Origin: Collinsella sp.
GTDB taxonomy: Bacteria; Actinomycetota; Coriobacteriia; Coriobacteriales; Coriobacteriaceae
Reading direction: 5' to 3'
DNA length: 33,339 nucleotides
NCBI GenBank assembly: GCA_019419555.1
Contig: DXZR01000024.1
Location: 1 to 33,339, forward strand
Shown here piece after piece: positions 1 through 7,440 of this stretch. Numbering within the stretch: the first letter of the stretch is position 1; each line of letters opens with the position of its first letter. The notes below the pieces were generated by a model, which saw only the letters and a program-made list of their open reading frames with translations, did not search any database and was not told the DNA's origin. The position numbers and the translations under genes are program-made.

Positions 1-817
1 GTACCTCGCCCCTGTCCGTCTCCCCCGCCGGAGACGTGGCTACATCGGGCTCAATCACCACATGCGGTGCCACCGCACCGGTGGCATCCACCACGCCACC
101 AGCTCCAAATGCCCCACCAGCAGGCGCCATAAACCGCGCGGAAACAAGCGACCCGCCCGTGCACGCAACGCCGCCGTCGGCACCGGCCGCATCGAGCCAC
201 GAGGCAGCGACGGAAAGCCGGCAGCCAGCCGCGCCAGCACCAATGCCCAGATCCTGCAGATATACGCCGTAGGCGCGCACGCCCGCTCCGGACCCGGCTC
301 CCGCGGCGACGACGCGCCCGCGGCCGCGCACGGCCATGTCGCCGGCGATCACGCCGGCCACGGCCTCGTCCGTGACGTCGGCCCCGTCCGCCCGGGCATC
401 GACGGCGCAGCCGTCCACCACGAGCGCCCGCGAGACGTGGATCGCGCACTGCGAGCCCGATGCCGCCAGGGACCCGGTGCCGCGAAGCGTCAGGCTGCCC
501 CACACCTCCATGCCGCACTGCGTGATGTCCGCATCGGGCGCATTCGACTCCGTCACCGAGTTTTGCCCGGCGAGCGTCACGACCAGGTCGCCGTCGGCGG
601 CGGTGGCGTCGCCCGCGTAGCCGTCAAGCTCCAGATGGCCGGCATCGGTCCAGGCCCAGCCGGGGCCCGACACGCCCGGCTCGCAGTACGTCGCGCCCGC
701 GATAAACAGGCTCTCCGCGCCCGCGGCACAAGAAGGCCCGCCCAGCAAAACGCATAGGCAGGCCATGGCAGCGATCGCGATGTGATGACGGCCGGTGTGG
801 GACTCGGCGGCAAACAT
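1..817 (-). CDS. Secreted surface-type protein, C-terminus beyond the left edge
   Basis: An open frame runs without a stop from an ATG at 817 down to base 2 (272 codons seen); the rest lies outside the window. GGAG sits 5 bases before the ATG. Residues 1 to about 34 form a signal peptide: a short charged start with RHH, a hydrophobic core (IAIAAMACLCVLLGG), then small residues suited to signal peptidase I. The mature part alternates short strands with Gly/Ala/Asp turns, for example DLVVTLAGQNSVTES and SLTLRGTGSLAASG. This resembles beta-helical extracellular 'carbohydrate-binding domain' proteins of gut Firmicutes and Actinobacteria. The pattern suggests an exported cell-surface or adhesin-like protein, but no enzyme motif is visible and the exact family is a guess. 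GC is very high (about 70 %), unlike the neighbouring defence genes. Confidence 0.72.
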   Translation of the reverse strand, partial: MFAAESHTGRHHIAIAAMACLCVLLGGPSCAAGAESLFIAGATYCEPGVSGPGWAWTDAGHLELDGYAGDATAADGDLVVTLAGQNSVTESNAPDADITQCGMEVWGSLTLRGTGSLAASGSQCAIHVSRALVVDGCAVDARADGADVTDEAVAGVIAGDMAVRGRGRVVAAGAGSGAGVRAYGVYLQDLGIGAGAAGCRLSVAASWLDAAGADGGVACTGGSLVSARFMAPAGGAFGAGGVVDATGAVAPHVVIEPDVATSPAGETDRGEV

Positions 818-1257
818 AGCCGCTCCGATCTTCGCAGGAGCCAATAGAATATGCACCAGAAAAATGCCCTGGTAGCAGCACCTATTAGTTTAGCGAGATC
901 GATGCGGGAGCAAAGAGAAATCGCGTGGGCAATGTCCACAATTAGGTGTAAATCGTTTTGCCAGCCGGTGAAAGGGAGAATCAGCTTCCGAATTCGCCCT
1001 TCACGTTTCTGATGATGTTGTTTGATAAATGGTTCCGATAGTCCATAAAAGATGGTTCATAATAGATTTAGATGAAAAACCTTCGGATTTGTAAGGCGGG
1101 GTCGCTGAGACGGTACCGCCTAGTTTTATCAGCGTGCGCCTAACGATCGAGATCACATTCACCCTCGCGCGCGAAGAAGTCTTGCCCTGCGAAGACTATG
1201 ATCGGTTGGACAGGCCCGGCGTATATCGCGTACTTCCGTAGTTTTTCTTCGGAATAT

Positions 1258-1274
1258 CCGTATTAAAAATACGG
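1258..1274. repeat. Inverted repeat next to the ATPase promoter
   Basis: CCGTAT, five bases, ATACGG: a perfect 6-bp inverted repeat that ends 5 bases before the predicted -35 box. It has no T-run to make it a terminator. It could be an operator for control of the ATPase-TOPRIM pair; this is inference from position only. Confidence 0.35.
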
Positions 1275-1279
1275 GCAAA

Positions 1280-1308
1280 TTGACCAATTTGCTAAGCTAC
1301 TTTATCCT
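1280..1308 (+). promoter_or_regulatory. Predicted sigma-70 promoter of the ATPase-TOPRIM pair
   Basis: TTGACC (1280-1285) and TATCCT (1303-1308) are separated by 17 bases. A start of transcription near 1315 would leave a leader of about 30 bases holding a good ribosome binding site (GAGGAG, 7 bases before the ATG). The module therefore appears to carry its own promoter. Confidence 0.55.
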
Positions 1309-1346
1309 GTGTTTCAAATAGACTCAGAAAGCAGAGGAGCCGTGCC

Positions 1347-2462
1347 ATGCTCAAGAAGTTTTCGGTTTCAAATTTCAAGTGCTTCAATAAGCGAATTACA
1401 TTTGATCTATCCGATCCCGCCAACTATTCATTCAATCAACAGGTAATTCAGGATGGCATTAAGGCAAAGGGCATCATATATGGTGCGAATGGCAGTGGAA
1501 AGTCCAATTTCGCCCTCGCGATATTCGACATTGTTCTGCATCTGACCGACAAGGAAAAGCTGCTCAAAAAATACTCGCCATACCGGTGCCTTAATTCAAA
1601 GAGTTCAATTACAGAGTTTCAATACGATTTTGTCTTCGACAATATCGAGGTCGTATACCGCTACGGGAAAACCGACCCACAGACGCTTGTATACGAGAGT
1701 CTGTACATTGCTGGCGTGGAGGTCTTGAGCTACAGGTTCGACGCTCAAACGGGCCATGTTGACCTGCCGGGCGCCGAGTCCCTCTCGCTTTCTACCGATC
1801 TCCCCACTGAGTCCGACAGGCTGTCGCGTGTCAAATATGTCAAGAGCAATGCAATACTGCGAGATGAGCCGTCTGCCAGGGCGTTTAGAGCCTTCACCTC
1901 CTTTGTCGACAACATGCTCATGTTCTACTCGCTCGATGAGCGTGGATATCAGGGGCTTTCGGTTGGCTCGGATATCTTTACCCAGGGCATTATTCGCGAA
2001 GGAAAGATGGAGGACTTCCAAGAATTCTTGCGCCAGCAGGGAATCTCCCTGAACCTCGTATCCGTGGACGTGAATGGAGTTCCCGAGCTTTATTGCAGGT
2101 TCGAGGGCGGTACCGTTCCGTTTGCGTCGGTCGCCTCGACAGGCACCATGTCACTTGCTCTGTACTACTACTGGTATATCAAGATGAGCAAGGCTTCCTT
2201 GGTCTTTATCGATGAATTCGATGCCTTTTATCACTTTGAATTGTCCCGGTCGATCGTGGAGATGCTACGGGACCTTGAGGGTGTCCAGGTTTTCATTACG
2301 ACGCACAACACGGACCTTTTGACGAACGACCTCATGCGTCCCGATGTCTATTTCATTCTCAAGGAGGGGGAGATTCGCTCGCTGGAAAAGCTAACACCCA
2401 AGGAGCTCAGATTGGCGCATAACCTCCAGAAGATGTTTAAGGCCGGTGCTTTCGATGGCTAG
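1347..2462 (+). CDS. AAA family ATPase (AAA_15/AAA_21, OLD/SMC-like), likely defence
   Basis: 371 residues with the layout of RecF/OLD-type ABC ATPases found in anti-phage systems. The N-terminus (LKKFSVSNFKCFNKRITFDL) is the typical opening beta strand. Walker A GANGSGKS lies at about 46-53, an ABC signature-like stretch (STGTMSLAL) near 264-272, Walker B LVFIDEFD at 285-292 and an H-loop TTHNTD at 318-323, so the nucleotide site is intact. About 200 residues between Walker A and the signature form the coiled or lid insert. The start has GAGGAG 7 bases upstream. The stop overlaps the start of the next gene, a TOPRIM-like protein, so the two are translationally coupled. ATPase plus TOPRIM is the architecture of PARIS (AriA/AriB) and AbiL; I cannot assign this pair to either. 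Base composition is lower in GC than the chromosomal neighbours, consistent with transfer. Confidence 0.85.
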   Translation: MLKKFSVSNFKCFNKRITFDLSDPANYSFNQQVIQDGIKAKGIIYGANGSGKSNFALAIFDIVLHLTDKEKLLKKYSPYRCLNSKSSITEFQYDFVFDNIEVVYRYGKTDPQTLVYESLYIAGVEVLSYRFDAQTGHVDLPGAESLSLSTDLPTESDRLSRVKYVKSNAILRDEPSARAFRAFTSFVDNMLMFYSLDERGYQGLSVGSDIFTQGIIREGKMEDFQEFLRQQGISLNLVSVDVNGVPELYCRFEGGTVPFASVASTGTMSLALYYYWYIKMSKASLVFIDEFDAFYHFELSRSIVEMLRDLEGVQVFITTHNTDLLTNDLMRPDVYFILKEGEIRSLEKLTPKELRLAHNLQKMFKAGAFDG

Positions 2463-3252
2463 CCCGGTCACGCTCTTCATCGTTGAAGGAGAGTCGCGTG
2501 ACCTGCGCTTTGCGGAGAAGATGAAGGATCTTTTTCTGAAAGGGAGAGATGACCTGAGGGTGATCTGTCTGCCAGCGGCGCAGAACATCTACATGCTTTA
2601 CGAGCGGCTTGCAGAGGAGGACTTCGATCTGGATGTTGTGGAGGTACTGAGAGAAACGGTGCCTTCTGCTGCAAAATGTCTAGAGGGCGTGGAGAGGGAT
2701 TCTGTTGATGAGGTCTTTCTCTTCTTTGACTACGACTCTCATCAGAACAATGCGCCTGGATGCGAGTCCGATGCCCTTGTGGAGGCGATGCTCCTCGCAT
2801 TCGATAACGAGCACGAGAGCGGAAAGCTCTATATAAGCTACCCGATGGTCGAGGCACTGTACGATTATCGCGCAGGGCAGTGCCAGGCGCATTCAGGCTG
2901 TTTTGTTGACAACTCGGAAATCGCTCAATATAAAAATAAGTCGGGAGAGGGAAACGTTAACGTGGGGAAGCACATGGAGCTTCCCCAATGGAAAGATGCA
3001 ATCGCTGCCTTCGTATTGAGATGCAAGTGCCTGCTCGGTCTCGATGAGGTTTCATTTGAGACGTATCGAGAGCTGGTTACGGTCGATGCGATCTTCCGCG
3101 AGGAGAAAAGGATGCGGATCGAGGACGGTTCGGTGTTTGTGCTATCGGCTTTTCCAGAGTTTCTGCTCGACTATTTCGGTGATAAGTTCTTTAATTCCAT
3201 GGCTCCGATGCGCCACCTTAAGTTCGATGATTGCCACCGAGGAAATGGATGA
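2455..3252 (+). CDS. TOPRIM-like partner protein, putative nuclease effector
   Basis: 265 residues from the ATG at 2455, which overlaps the ATPase stop by 8 bases; a GTG three codons upstream is an alternative start. The N-terminus TLFIVEGESRD has the hydrophobic strand followed by the conserved Glu of TOPRIM folds. FLFFDYDSH, about 80 residues later, supplies the DxD pair. A following strand plus YISYPMVEALYDY resembles the conserved segment with an acidic residue seen after DxD in DUF4435 and related TOPRIM proteins. The family suggests a metal-dependent nuclease, possibly held in check or loaded by the ATPase, as AriB is by AriA. It is not an obvious RloB or DUF4435 sequence to my eye. Function is inferred from motifs and neighbour only. 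The gene ends 7 bases from the tail of a convergent, truncated gene. Confidence 0.7.
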   Translation: MASPVTLFIVEGESRDLRFAEKMKDLFLKGRDDLRVICLPAAQNIYMLYERLAEEDFDLDVVEVLRETVPSAAKCLEGVERDSVDEVFLFFDYDSHQNNAPGCESDALVEAMLLAFDNEHESGKLYISYPMVEALYDYRAGQCQAHSGCFVDNSEIAQYKNKSGEGNVNVGKHMELPQWKDAIAAFVLRCKCLLGLDEVSFETYRELVTVDAIFREEKRMRIEDGSVFVLSAFPEFLLDYFGDKFFNSMAPMRHLKFDDCHRGNG

Positions 3253-3259
3253 GACGCAA

Positions 3260-3772
3260 TTAATCTCGCGGGTACAGGTTCTCCTGTCTAAATTGTGAAC
3301 TCGGCATAAGAGACGTTGTTGGCCATGCCCCGGACAGCATCCAGTCGATGAAGTTCCGTTGAAGTGCAGTACGCAGGCGTTTCTTAGCGACCTCAAAATC
3401 GAATATTGATTTGTCCGTACACACGATTGTGCTCTGCGAGTCGTGAGTGCACTTCAGCACGAACTTTTCCGGCAACTCATCAATGTCGATTTCTTCCACC
3501 GAATCGTAGACGCCATAAAGCGGAACAAGGTACTCATCGCCGATACGCTCCCTTACAAAGGATCGCACTTCAAACTTGTCAACAAGTGTGGTCAAGACTG
3601 GATTGTGATAATGCAGTTTGCACCACTGGAGCTTCTCATTGAAGGTCCTGGGATGATCAAGATCGAGCTTATAGTGCAGCTTTGCTCTGAAGCACATGCG
3701 AATAAAATCCTCGTCGGGGATAAAGCGCAAGTTGTTCCTCAGAGAAAGCGCGAATCTTTTCTTAAGTTTCAT
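3260..3772 (-). pseudogene. TupA-like ATP-grasp protein, C-terminally truncated
   Basis: 170 residues matching the N-terminal half of TupA-like ATP-grasp proteins (PF14305), found in capsule and teichuronopeptide clusters, where they are thought to attach amino acids or glycans. Recognisable blocks are FNEKLQWCKLHYH, LVDKFEVRSFVRERIGDEYLVPLYGVYDS and ELPEKFVLKCTHDSQS. Family members usually run to about 280-300 residues. Here the similarity fades after ALQRNF, and the last 35 or so residues do not fit the expected WPYKNVKPRI block, so the catalytic C-terminus is missing. The ATG overlaps the stop of the preceding Alg13-like gene (ATGA) and has GGAGG upstream. The break lies right against the end of the convergent ATPase-TOPRIM module, suggesting a recombination or insertion scar. 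Most likely not functional. Confidence 0.7.
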
Positions 3773-4260
3773 CGTACGCCTCCAACGCCATCGATGTAAT
3801 CGGAAAGGTCGGCGCAGAACCGCGCCGCGTTGCTCTTGTAGGGCAGATAATCCTTAGAAAGTACCCGCGCATAAGCGGCGGGCAGGTCGGTAGGGTCCAT
3901 ACACGGCTCAATCAGCCCCATGTCCCCGAACTGTCGAACAATCTCAATCTGGTGATCATCCACATGTTCGCCGTATTTTGCTAGACGCGGAACAGCGATG
4001 ACTTTCTTGTTGTCCTTAACGGCGCCGATGATGGCGCCGGTACCTCCATGGGTTACCACGACATCGCAAGCATCCATATGAACGCGGAAGGAATCACGAT
4101 CGAGAAATGCCTCGTGTTCCAAATACTCAGGAATGTAAGTGCAAGCACCCGTCTGAGCAAAAGCTCCATCCTCAGCAACACCGCTCGCAACGAGAGCATC
4201 TACCGCCCTGACCAATCTGTCGAATTGGAACTTCTGGGAGCCTACGGTAACGAATACCAT
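3769..4260 (-). CDS. Alg13-like glycosyltransferase catalytic half (PssE/EpsF type)
   Basis: 163 residues of the glycosyltransferase family 28 C-terminal domain (PF04101). MVFVTVGSQKFQFDRLVRAVD is the standard opening, and VVVTHGGTGAIIGAVKDNKKVIAVPR is the nucleotide-sugar binding signature with the conserved HGGTG. In this family the protein works as a heterodimer with an Alg14-like membrane anchor, adding the second sugar to a lipid-linked precursor of extracellular polysaccharide. The Alg14-like gene is directly upstream (12 bases apart), as expected. GGAGG lies 7 bases before the ATG. Its stop overlaps the start of the TupA-like gene. The donor sugar cannot be read from sequence; UDP-glucuronate is suggested by the UDP-glucose dehydrogenase upstream. 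Confidence 0.88.
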   Translation of the reverse strand: MVFVTVGSQKFQFDRLVRAVDALVASGVAEDGAFAQTGACTYIPEYLEHEAFLDRDSFRVHMDACDVVVTHGGTGAIIGAVKDNKKVIAVPRLAKYGEHVDDHQIEIVRQFGDMGLIEPCMDPTDLPAAYARVLSKDYLPYKSNAARFCADLSDYIDGVGGVR

Positions 4261-4272
4261 GCGACCACCTCC

Positions 4273-4746
4273 CTAGTACACGCCGCCGACAAAGCGGGCA
4301 TTGGGGTACACGGATAGCATCGACTCCCACTGCACGTAAAAACGATCGGCGCGTTTGCTCAGCAGCTTTCCCGTCATGGTTGGTGAGTCAGTTTTCGCGA
4401 AAGACTCGACATACACAAGCTTGGCGCCCATTGCATGCCCGATCAGGCAAAACGGTATGGTAGCCAGTACCCCCGTACACACAATCACGTCGGGGTGTTC
4501 AGTGAACCAATAACGAAGAGACGTCACGGCATTGAACGCCATTCGAGGAAGAAAGCTTGCCTCGTGTCGATTCACCTGGCGCACATAGCGAGCCCGCACA
4601 GGTAGCTTGGCATCGTAGGCAGTCTTCTCGGTGAGGATGAAACTGTCGTAGCGCTCCATCAAAGGCTTAAGCGCAAGTAACTGCTCCAGATGCCCACCAG
4701 ATGACGCAGCAAAGCACACTTTTATGTCCTTACGACACCCTGTCAT
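4273..4746 (-). CDS. Alg14-like glycosyltransferase membrane subunit (PssD type)
   Basis: 157 residues of the Alg14 family (PF08660). KVCFAASSGGHLEQLLALKPLM contains the SGGHLxQ motif of the first Rossmann strand, and HPDVIVCTGVLATIPFCLIGHAMGAKLVYVES matches the conserved middle with its hydrophobic segment. Known members anchor the Alg13-like catalytic half to the membrane; the two genes are adjacent here. The start lies 3 bases beyond the stop of the UDP-glucose dehydrogenase gene. It belongs to the exopolysaccharide operon read leftwards from the NusG-like gene. Confidence 0.88.
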   Translation of the reverse strand: MTGCRKDIKVCFAASSGGHLEQLLALKPLMERYDSFILTEKTAYDAKLPVRARYVRQVNRHEASFLPRMAFNAVTSLRYWFTEHPDVIVCTGVLATIPFCLIGHAMGAKLVYVESFAKTDSPTMTGKLLSKRADRFYVQWESMLSVYPNARFVGGVY

Positions 4747-4749
4747 GAA

Positions 4750-6009
4750 CTAATCCCTCTTAAACAAATCCCTCGTGTACACCTTGTCCGCCACGTCCGC
4801 GAGCTCGTCGCTCCAACGGTTGGCGACGATCACGTCGCAGCCGGCCTTGAAGGCCTCCAGGTCGTGCGTGACCTCGGAGCCGAAGAACTCCGGCGCGTCC
4901 AGCGTGGGCTCGTAGACCACCACGGGCACGCCCTTGGCCTTCACGCGCTTCATGACGCCCTGGATGGAGCTCGCGCGGAAGTTGTCGGAGTTGGACTTCA
5001 TCGTCAGGCGGTAGACGCCCACGACCGGCTTCTCCTTGCCGGCGTACACGCGGTCCCACACCATCTGCAGCACCTCGTCGGCCACGAAGTCCTTGCGGGT
5101 GCGGTTGGCCTCCACGATGGCCTCGATCAGGTTCTGCGGCACGTCCCTGTAGTTGGCCAGCAGCTGCTTGGTGTCCTTGGGCAGGCAGTAGCCGCCGTAG
5201 CCGAAGCTGGGGTTGTTGTAGTGGCTGCCGATGCGCGGCTCCAGGCAGACGCCGTCGATGACATCGCGGGTGTTGAGGCCGCGGACCTCGCAGTAGGTGT
5301 CGAGCTCGTTGAAGTAGGCCACACGCAGCGCCAGGTATGTGTTGGCGAAGAGCTTGACGGCCTCGGCCTCGGTGGTGCCCAGCACGAGCTCGGGGATGCC
5401 CTTCGAGCCGTCGGCGTTGACGCGATCGAGCTCGGCGGGGTCGGCGCCCTGCGCGAGCAGGCCGGCGAACTTCTCGGCGGCCGCGACGGCCTCTGGGTCG
5501 TCCTTGGGCGCGCCTACCACGATGCGGCTGGGATGCAGGTTGTCGTAAAGAGCTTTGCTCTCACGCAGGAACTCCGGGCTGAAGAAGATCTTGGAATCGC
5601 CCAGCCTCTCGCGAAGGCCCGCGGTGTAGCCGACGGGGATGGTCGACTTGATGACAATCCAGGCGTCCGGGTTCACCGAGCGCACGGCGGCGATGGCGGC
5701 CTCGACGGAGCTCGTGTCGAAGAAGTTCCTGTCCGAGTCGTAGTTGGTGGGCGTGGCGATGACGGCGTAGTCGGCGCCCGCATAGGCCTCGGCCACGTCC
5801 ACGGTGGCGCGCAGGTCGAGCTGCCGCTCCCCCGCCTTGGCCTCCGCCAGGAAGCGCTCGATCTCGTCGTCCTGGATGGGCGATACGTAGCTGTTGATCT
5901 TCTCGACCTTCTCGGGCACGATGTCCAGCGCGTGCACCTCGTTGTGCTGCGAAAGCAGGACGGCGAGGGACAGGCCGACGTAGCCGGTTCCGGCGACGGC
6001 AATCTTCAT
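4750..6009 (-). CDS. ugd: UDP-glucose 6-dehydrogenase (nucleotide sugar dehydrogenase)
   Basis: 419 residues from the ATG at 6009, chosen because GGAGAAG lies just upstream and the NAD-binding strand MKIAVAGTGYVGLS begins there; an open extension of 13 codons upstream is not expected. Domains: NAD Rossmann fold with GTGYVG at 7-12, central dimerisation domain, then C-terminal UDP-binding domain. The catalytic cysteine sits in GYGGYCLPKD (Cys275). It oxidises UDP-glucose twice to UDP-glucuronate in the cytosol, a precursor for acidic capsule or exopolysaccharide. Sequence blocks such as the early stop of the C-terminal domain (about 30-60 residues shorter than long Ugd forms) fit the short bacterial Ugd class. 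It sits between the priming transferase and the Alg14/Alg13 pair, consistent with supplying their donor. Confidence 0.93.
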   Translation of the reverse strand: MKIAVAGTGYVGLSLAVLLSQHNEVHALDIVPEKVEKINSYVSPIQDDEIERFLAEAKAGERQLDLRATVDVAEAYAGADYAVIATPTNYDSDRNFFDTSSVEAAIAAVRSVNPDAWIVIKSTIPVGYTAGLRERLGDSKIFFSPEFLRESKALYDNLHPSRIVVGAPKDDPEAVAAAEKFAGLLAQGADPAELDRVNADGSKGIPELVLGTTEAEAVKLFANTYLALRVAYFNELDTYCEVRGLNTRDVIDGVCLEPRIGSHYNNPSFGYGGYCLPKDTKQLLANYRDVPQNLIEAIVEANRTRKDFVADEVLQMVWDRVYAGKEKPVVGVYRLTMKSNSDNFRASSIQGVMKRVKAKGVPVVVYEPTLDAPEFFGSEVTHDLEAFKAGCDVIVANRWSDELADVADKVYTRDLFKRD

Positions 6010-6047
6010 TTTCTTCTCCGATTCGAATCGGGTATTAAAGTTAGGCA

Positions 6048-6812
6048 TTAGTACGCATCGCTTCCGTTGAAGACCTCCAGAACCGTGAGGAGGACGATCT
6101 TGAGGTCCATGACGATTCCGCGCTTGGCTATGTACTCGAGATCACGGCGGACCATGCCGTCGAACCCGGTGGAGTTTCGCTCCGTCACCTGCCAGAGCCC
6201 CGTAATACCTGGCTTCACTGCTAGCCTCTGCAGGTCGTACTCGGTGTACTCAGCGACCTCGTTGGGCAGCGGCGGGCGCGGGCCTACCACGGACATCTGG
6301 CCCAGGAACACGTTCAGGAACTGCGGGAACTCGTCGATGGAGTGCTTACGGATGAACCTACCGATCCTGGTGACGCGGGGGTCCTCCTTCATCTTGAACA
6401 TGGCGCCGGCGATCTCGTTCTGCTCCTTGAGCTCGGCGAGGCGCTCGTCGGCGTCCTTGTACATAGAGCGGAACTTCCACATACGGAAGGTGGACAGGCT
6501 GCCGTCGGGGCGGGTCTGGCCCACGCGGATCTGGCTGTAGAACGGGTTGCCCTCGCTCTCCAGGCGGATAGCGGCAGCAAGAATCAGACTGGGGATAGCG
6601 ATGGCACCAAGCACGACACCGCTGAACACGATGTCGAAGGCGCGCTTGACGGCCCTGTACGCCATGCGCGAGCGATCCCAGTCCATGATGGATTGCATGG
6701 CCTTGTAGCGACCGGCCCCCTCACGCCGGTCCATTGCCTGAGCAATGAGTGCCGCCCCCGCGGGCGCATCCGTTGCATATTCTGTTTTATCCGACACGTT
6801 CTCTTCCAACAC
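6048..6812 (-). CDS. Priming sugar-phosphate transferase (WbaP/RfbP-like)
   Basis: 254 residues of the bacterial sugar transferase family (PF02397). These membrane enzymes move a hexose-1-phosphate from a UDP-sugar to undecaprenyl phosphate, the first step of exopolysaccharide or O-unit assembly. Visible in order: KRAFDIVFSGVVLGAIAIPSL, a membrane-inserted helix near 58-85; RMWKFRSM near 109-116; the DE-containing KHSIDEFPQFLNVF near 155-168; VVGPRPPLP and KPGITGLWQV after it. The catalytic Asp-Glu pair is present. The N-terminal five-helix domain of full WbaP is absent, so this is the minimal PglC/WecA-unrelated type. The start is uncertain: GTG at 6812 has only a weak GGGG site, and an internal GTG at about 6797 is possible. 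The gene follows the NusG-like gene in one operon. Confidence 0.9.
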   Translation of the reverse strand: MLEENVSDKTEYATDAPAGAALIAQAMDRREGAGRYKAMQSIMDWDRSRMAYRAVKRAFDIVFSGVVLGAIAIPSLILAAAIRLESEGNPFYSQIRVGQTRPDGSLSTFRMWKFRSMYKDADERLAELKEQNEIAGAMFKMKEDPRVTRIGRFIRKHSIDEFPQFLNVFLGQMSVVGPRPPLPNEVAEYTEYDLQRLAVKPGITGLWQVTERNSTGFDGMVRRDLEYIAKRGIVMDLKIVLLTVLEVFNGSDAY

Positions 6813-6863
6813 TTCGTCCCCGGGTCGGGGATCCTCCCTGTTCTGTGTAGCGACCGCCCGCAG

Positions 6864-7409
6864 TTAGGCGATTGCCTTTTTAAGGTTTCGCATTGCGCGC
6901 TGCTCGGCTGAAAGCACGGCAAGGCCAACGCGCGTAGTAACGCGTCGGCCGCACAGCTCAAGCTCCAAATAAGCAGTGCTCTTGCGTCTGTTAATGGTTT
7001 TGATAAGGCCTTCGTGGCCCAGCAGCGGACCTGCCGTAACTACGACCTGGTCACCGACTTTTAGGGCCTCGCTCATGGGCACTACGCGGTCTCCCCTATG
7101 CGTAAAGCCACCAATAAGCTGGACCTCTTCTTTTGCCAGCGGCACAAACTGACCGTCCTGGGAGAGTACCCGGGCAAAGTCATCCATGCGCAGCAAATAC
7201 TGTTGAACGGTGCGGGGGTCTGCCGTATCGCAGATGGGATAACCAGAGAACAACGGCTTGGTCGTATTGACCCATTCGCCGTGTACTTTGATCTCGGTTT
7301 GAAATTGGGGATAAAAGAGCTCCTGCATGGCACCAGCCGGCACCATGCGCTCGATGCGCTCGCGCATTACGTCTTCGCGACCGTTAATGACCTGAATCAC
7401 ATACCACAC
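6864..7409 (-). CDS. NusG-like specialised antitermination factor (LoaP/UpxY type)
   Basis: 181 residues. WYVIQVINGREDVMRERIERMV is the NusG N-terminal domain (NGN), and the C-terminal KOW domain is seen as LKVGDQVVVTAGPLLGHEGLIKTINRRKSTAYLELEL. Length and position, first in a polysaccharide operon, match the LoaP/UpxY/RfaH group of NusG paralogues. These ride on RNA polymerase and prevent premature termination in long operons. I place the start at GTG 7409 because AAGGGGG lies 8 bases upstream and WYVIQ normally directly follows the start; GTGs at 7415 and 7418 are too close to that site. The start codon lies inside a 7-bp inverted repeat (7404-7440), and a large hairpin precedes it (7441-7509). 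Which of LoaP or UpxY it is cannot be settled without a tree. Confidence 0.88.
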   Translation of the reverse strand: MWYVIQVINGREDVMRERIERMVPAGAMQELFYPQFQTEIKVHGEWVNTTKPLFSGYPICDTADPRTVQQYLLRMDDFARVLSQDGQFVPLAKEEVQLIGGFTHRGDRVVPMSEALKVGDQVVVTAGPLLGHEGLIKTINRRKSTAYLELELCGRRVTTRVGLAVLSAEQRAMRNLKKAIA

Positions 7410-7440
7410 GAGCACCACCCCCTTGCTGTCTTACGTGTGG
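7404..7440 (-). promoter_or_regulatory. Inverted repeat enclosing the loaP-like ribosome binding site
   Basis: CCACACG (7434-7440 read on the minus strand) pairs perfectly with CGTGTGG (7404-7410). The start GTG at 7409 is inside the stem and the AAGGGGG ribosome binding site is in the 23-base loop. Such a hairpin could modulate translation of the NusG paralogue. Structure is inferred from complementarity alone. Confidence 0.45.

Larger units (their letters stand above)
818..1346. other. Intergenic region between divergent genes
   Basis: No complete gene is visible in these 529 bases. The left part should hold the promoter of the minus-strand secreted protein. The right part holds the promoter of the ATPase gene (1280-1308) and a small inverted repeat (1258-1274). 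A stop-bounded open stretch at about 1086-1241 reads like the tail of a protein but has no credible start; it is discussed under findings. Confidence 0.6.

Noticed and set aside
51..518. Arg/Gly-rich minus-strand frame at the left edge
   Set aside because: Wrong frame of the secreted protein; the correct frame has a signal peptide and ribosome site.
4864..6051. A 395-codon plus-strand frame antisense to ugd
   Set aside because: Gly/Val/His/Leu-rich shadow of the well supported UDP-glucose dehydrogenase gene.
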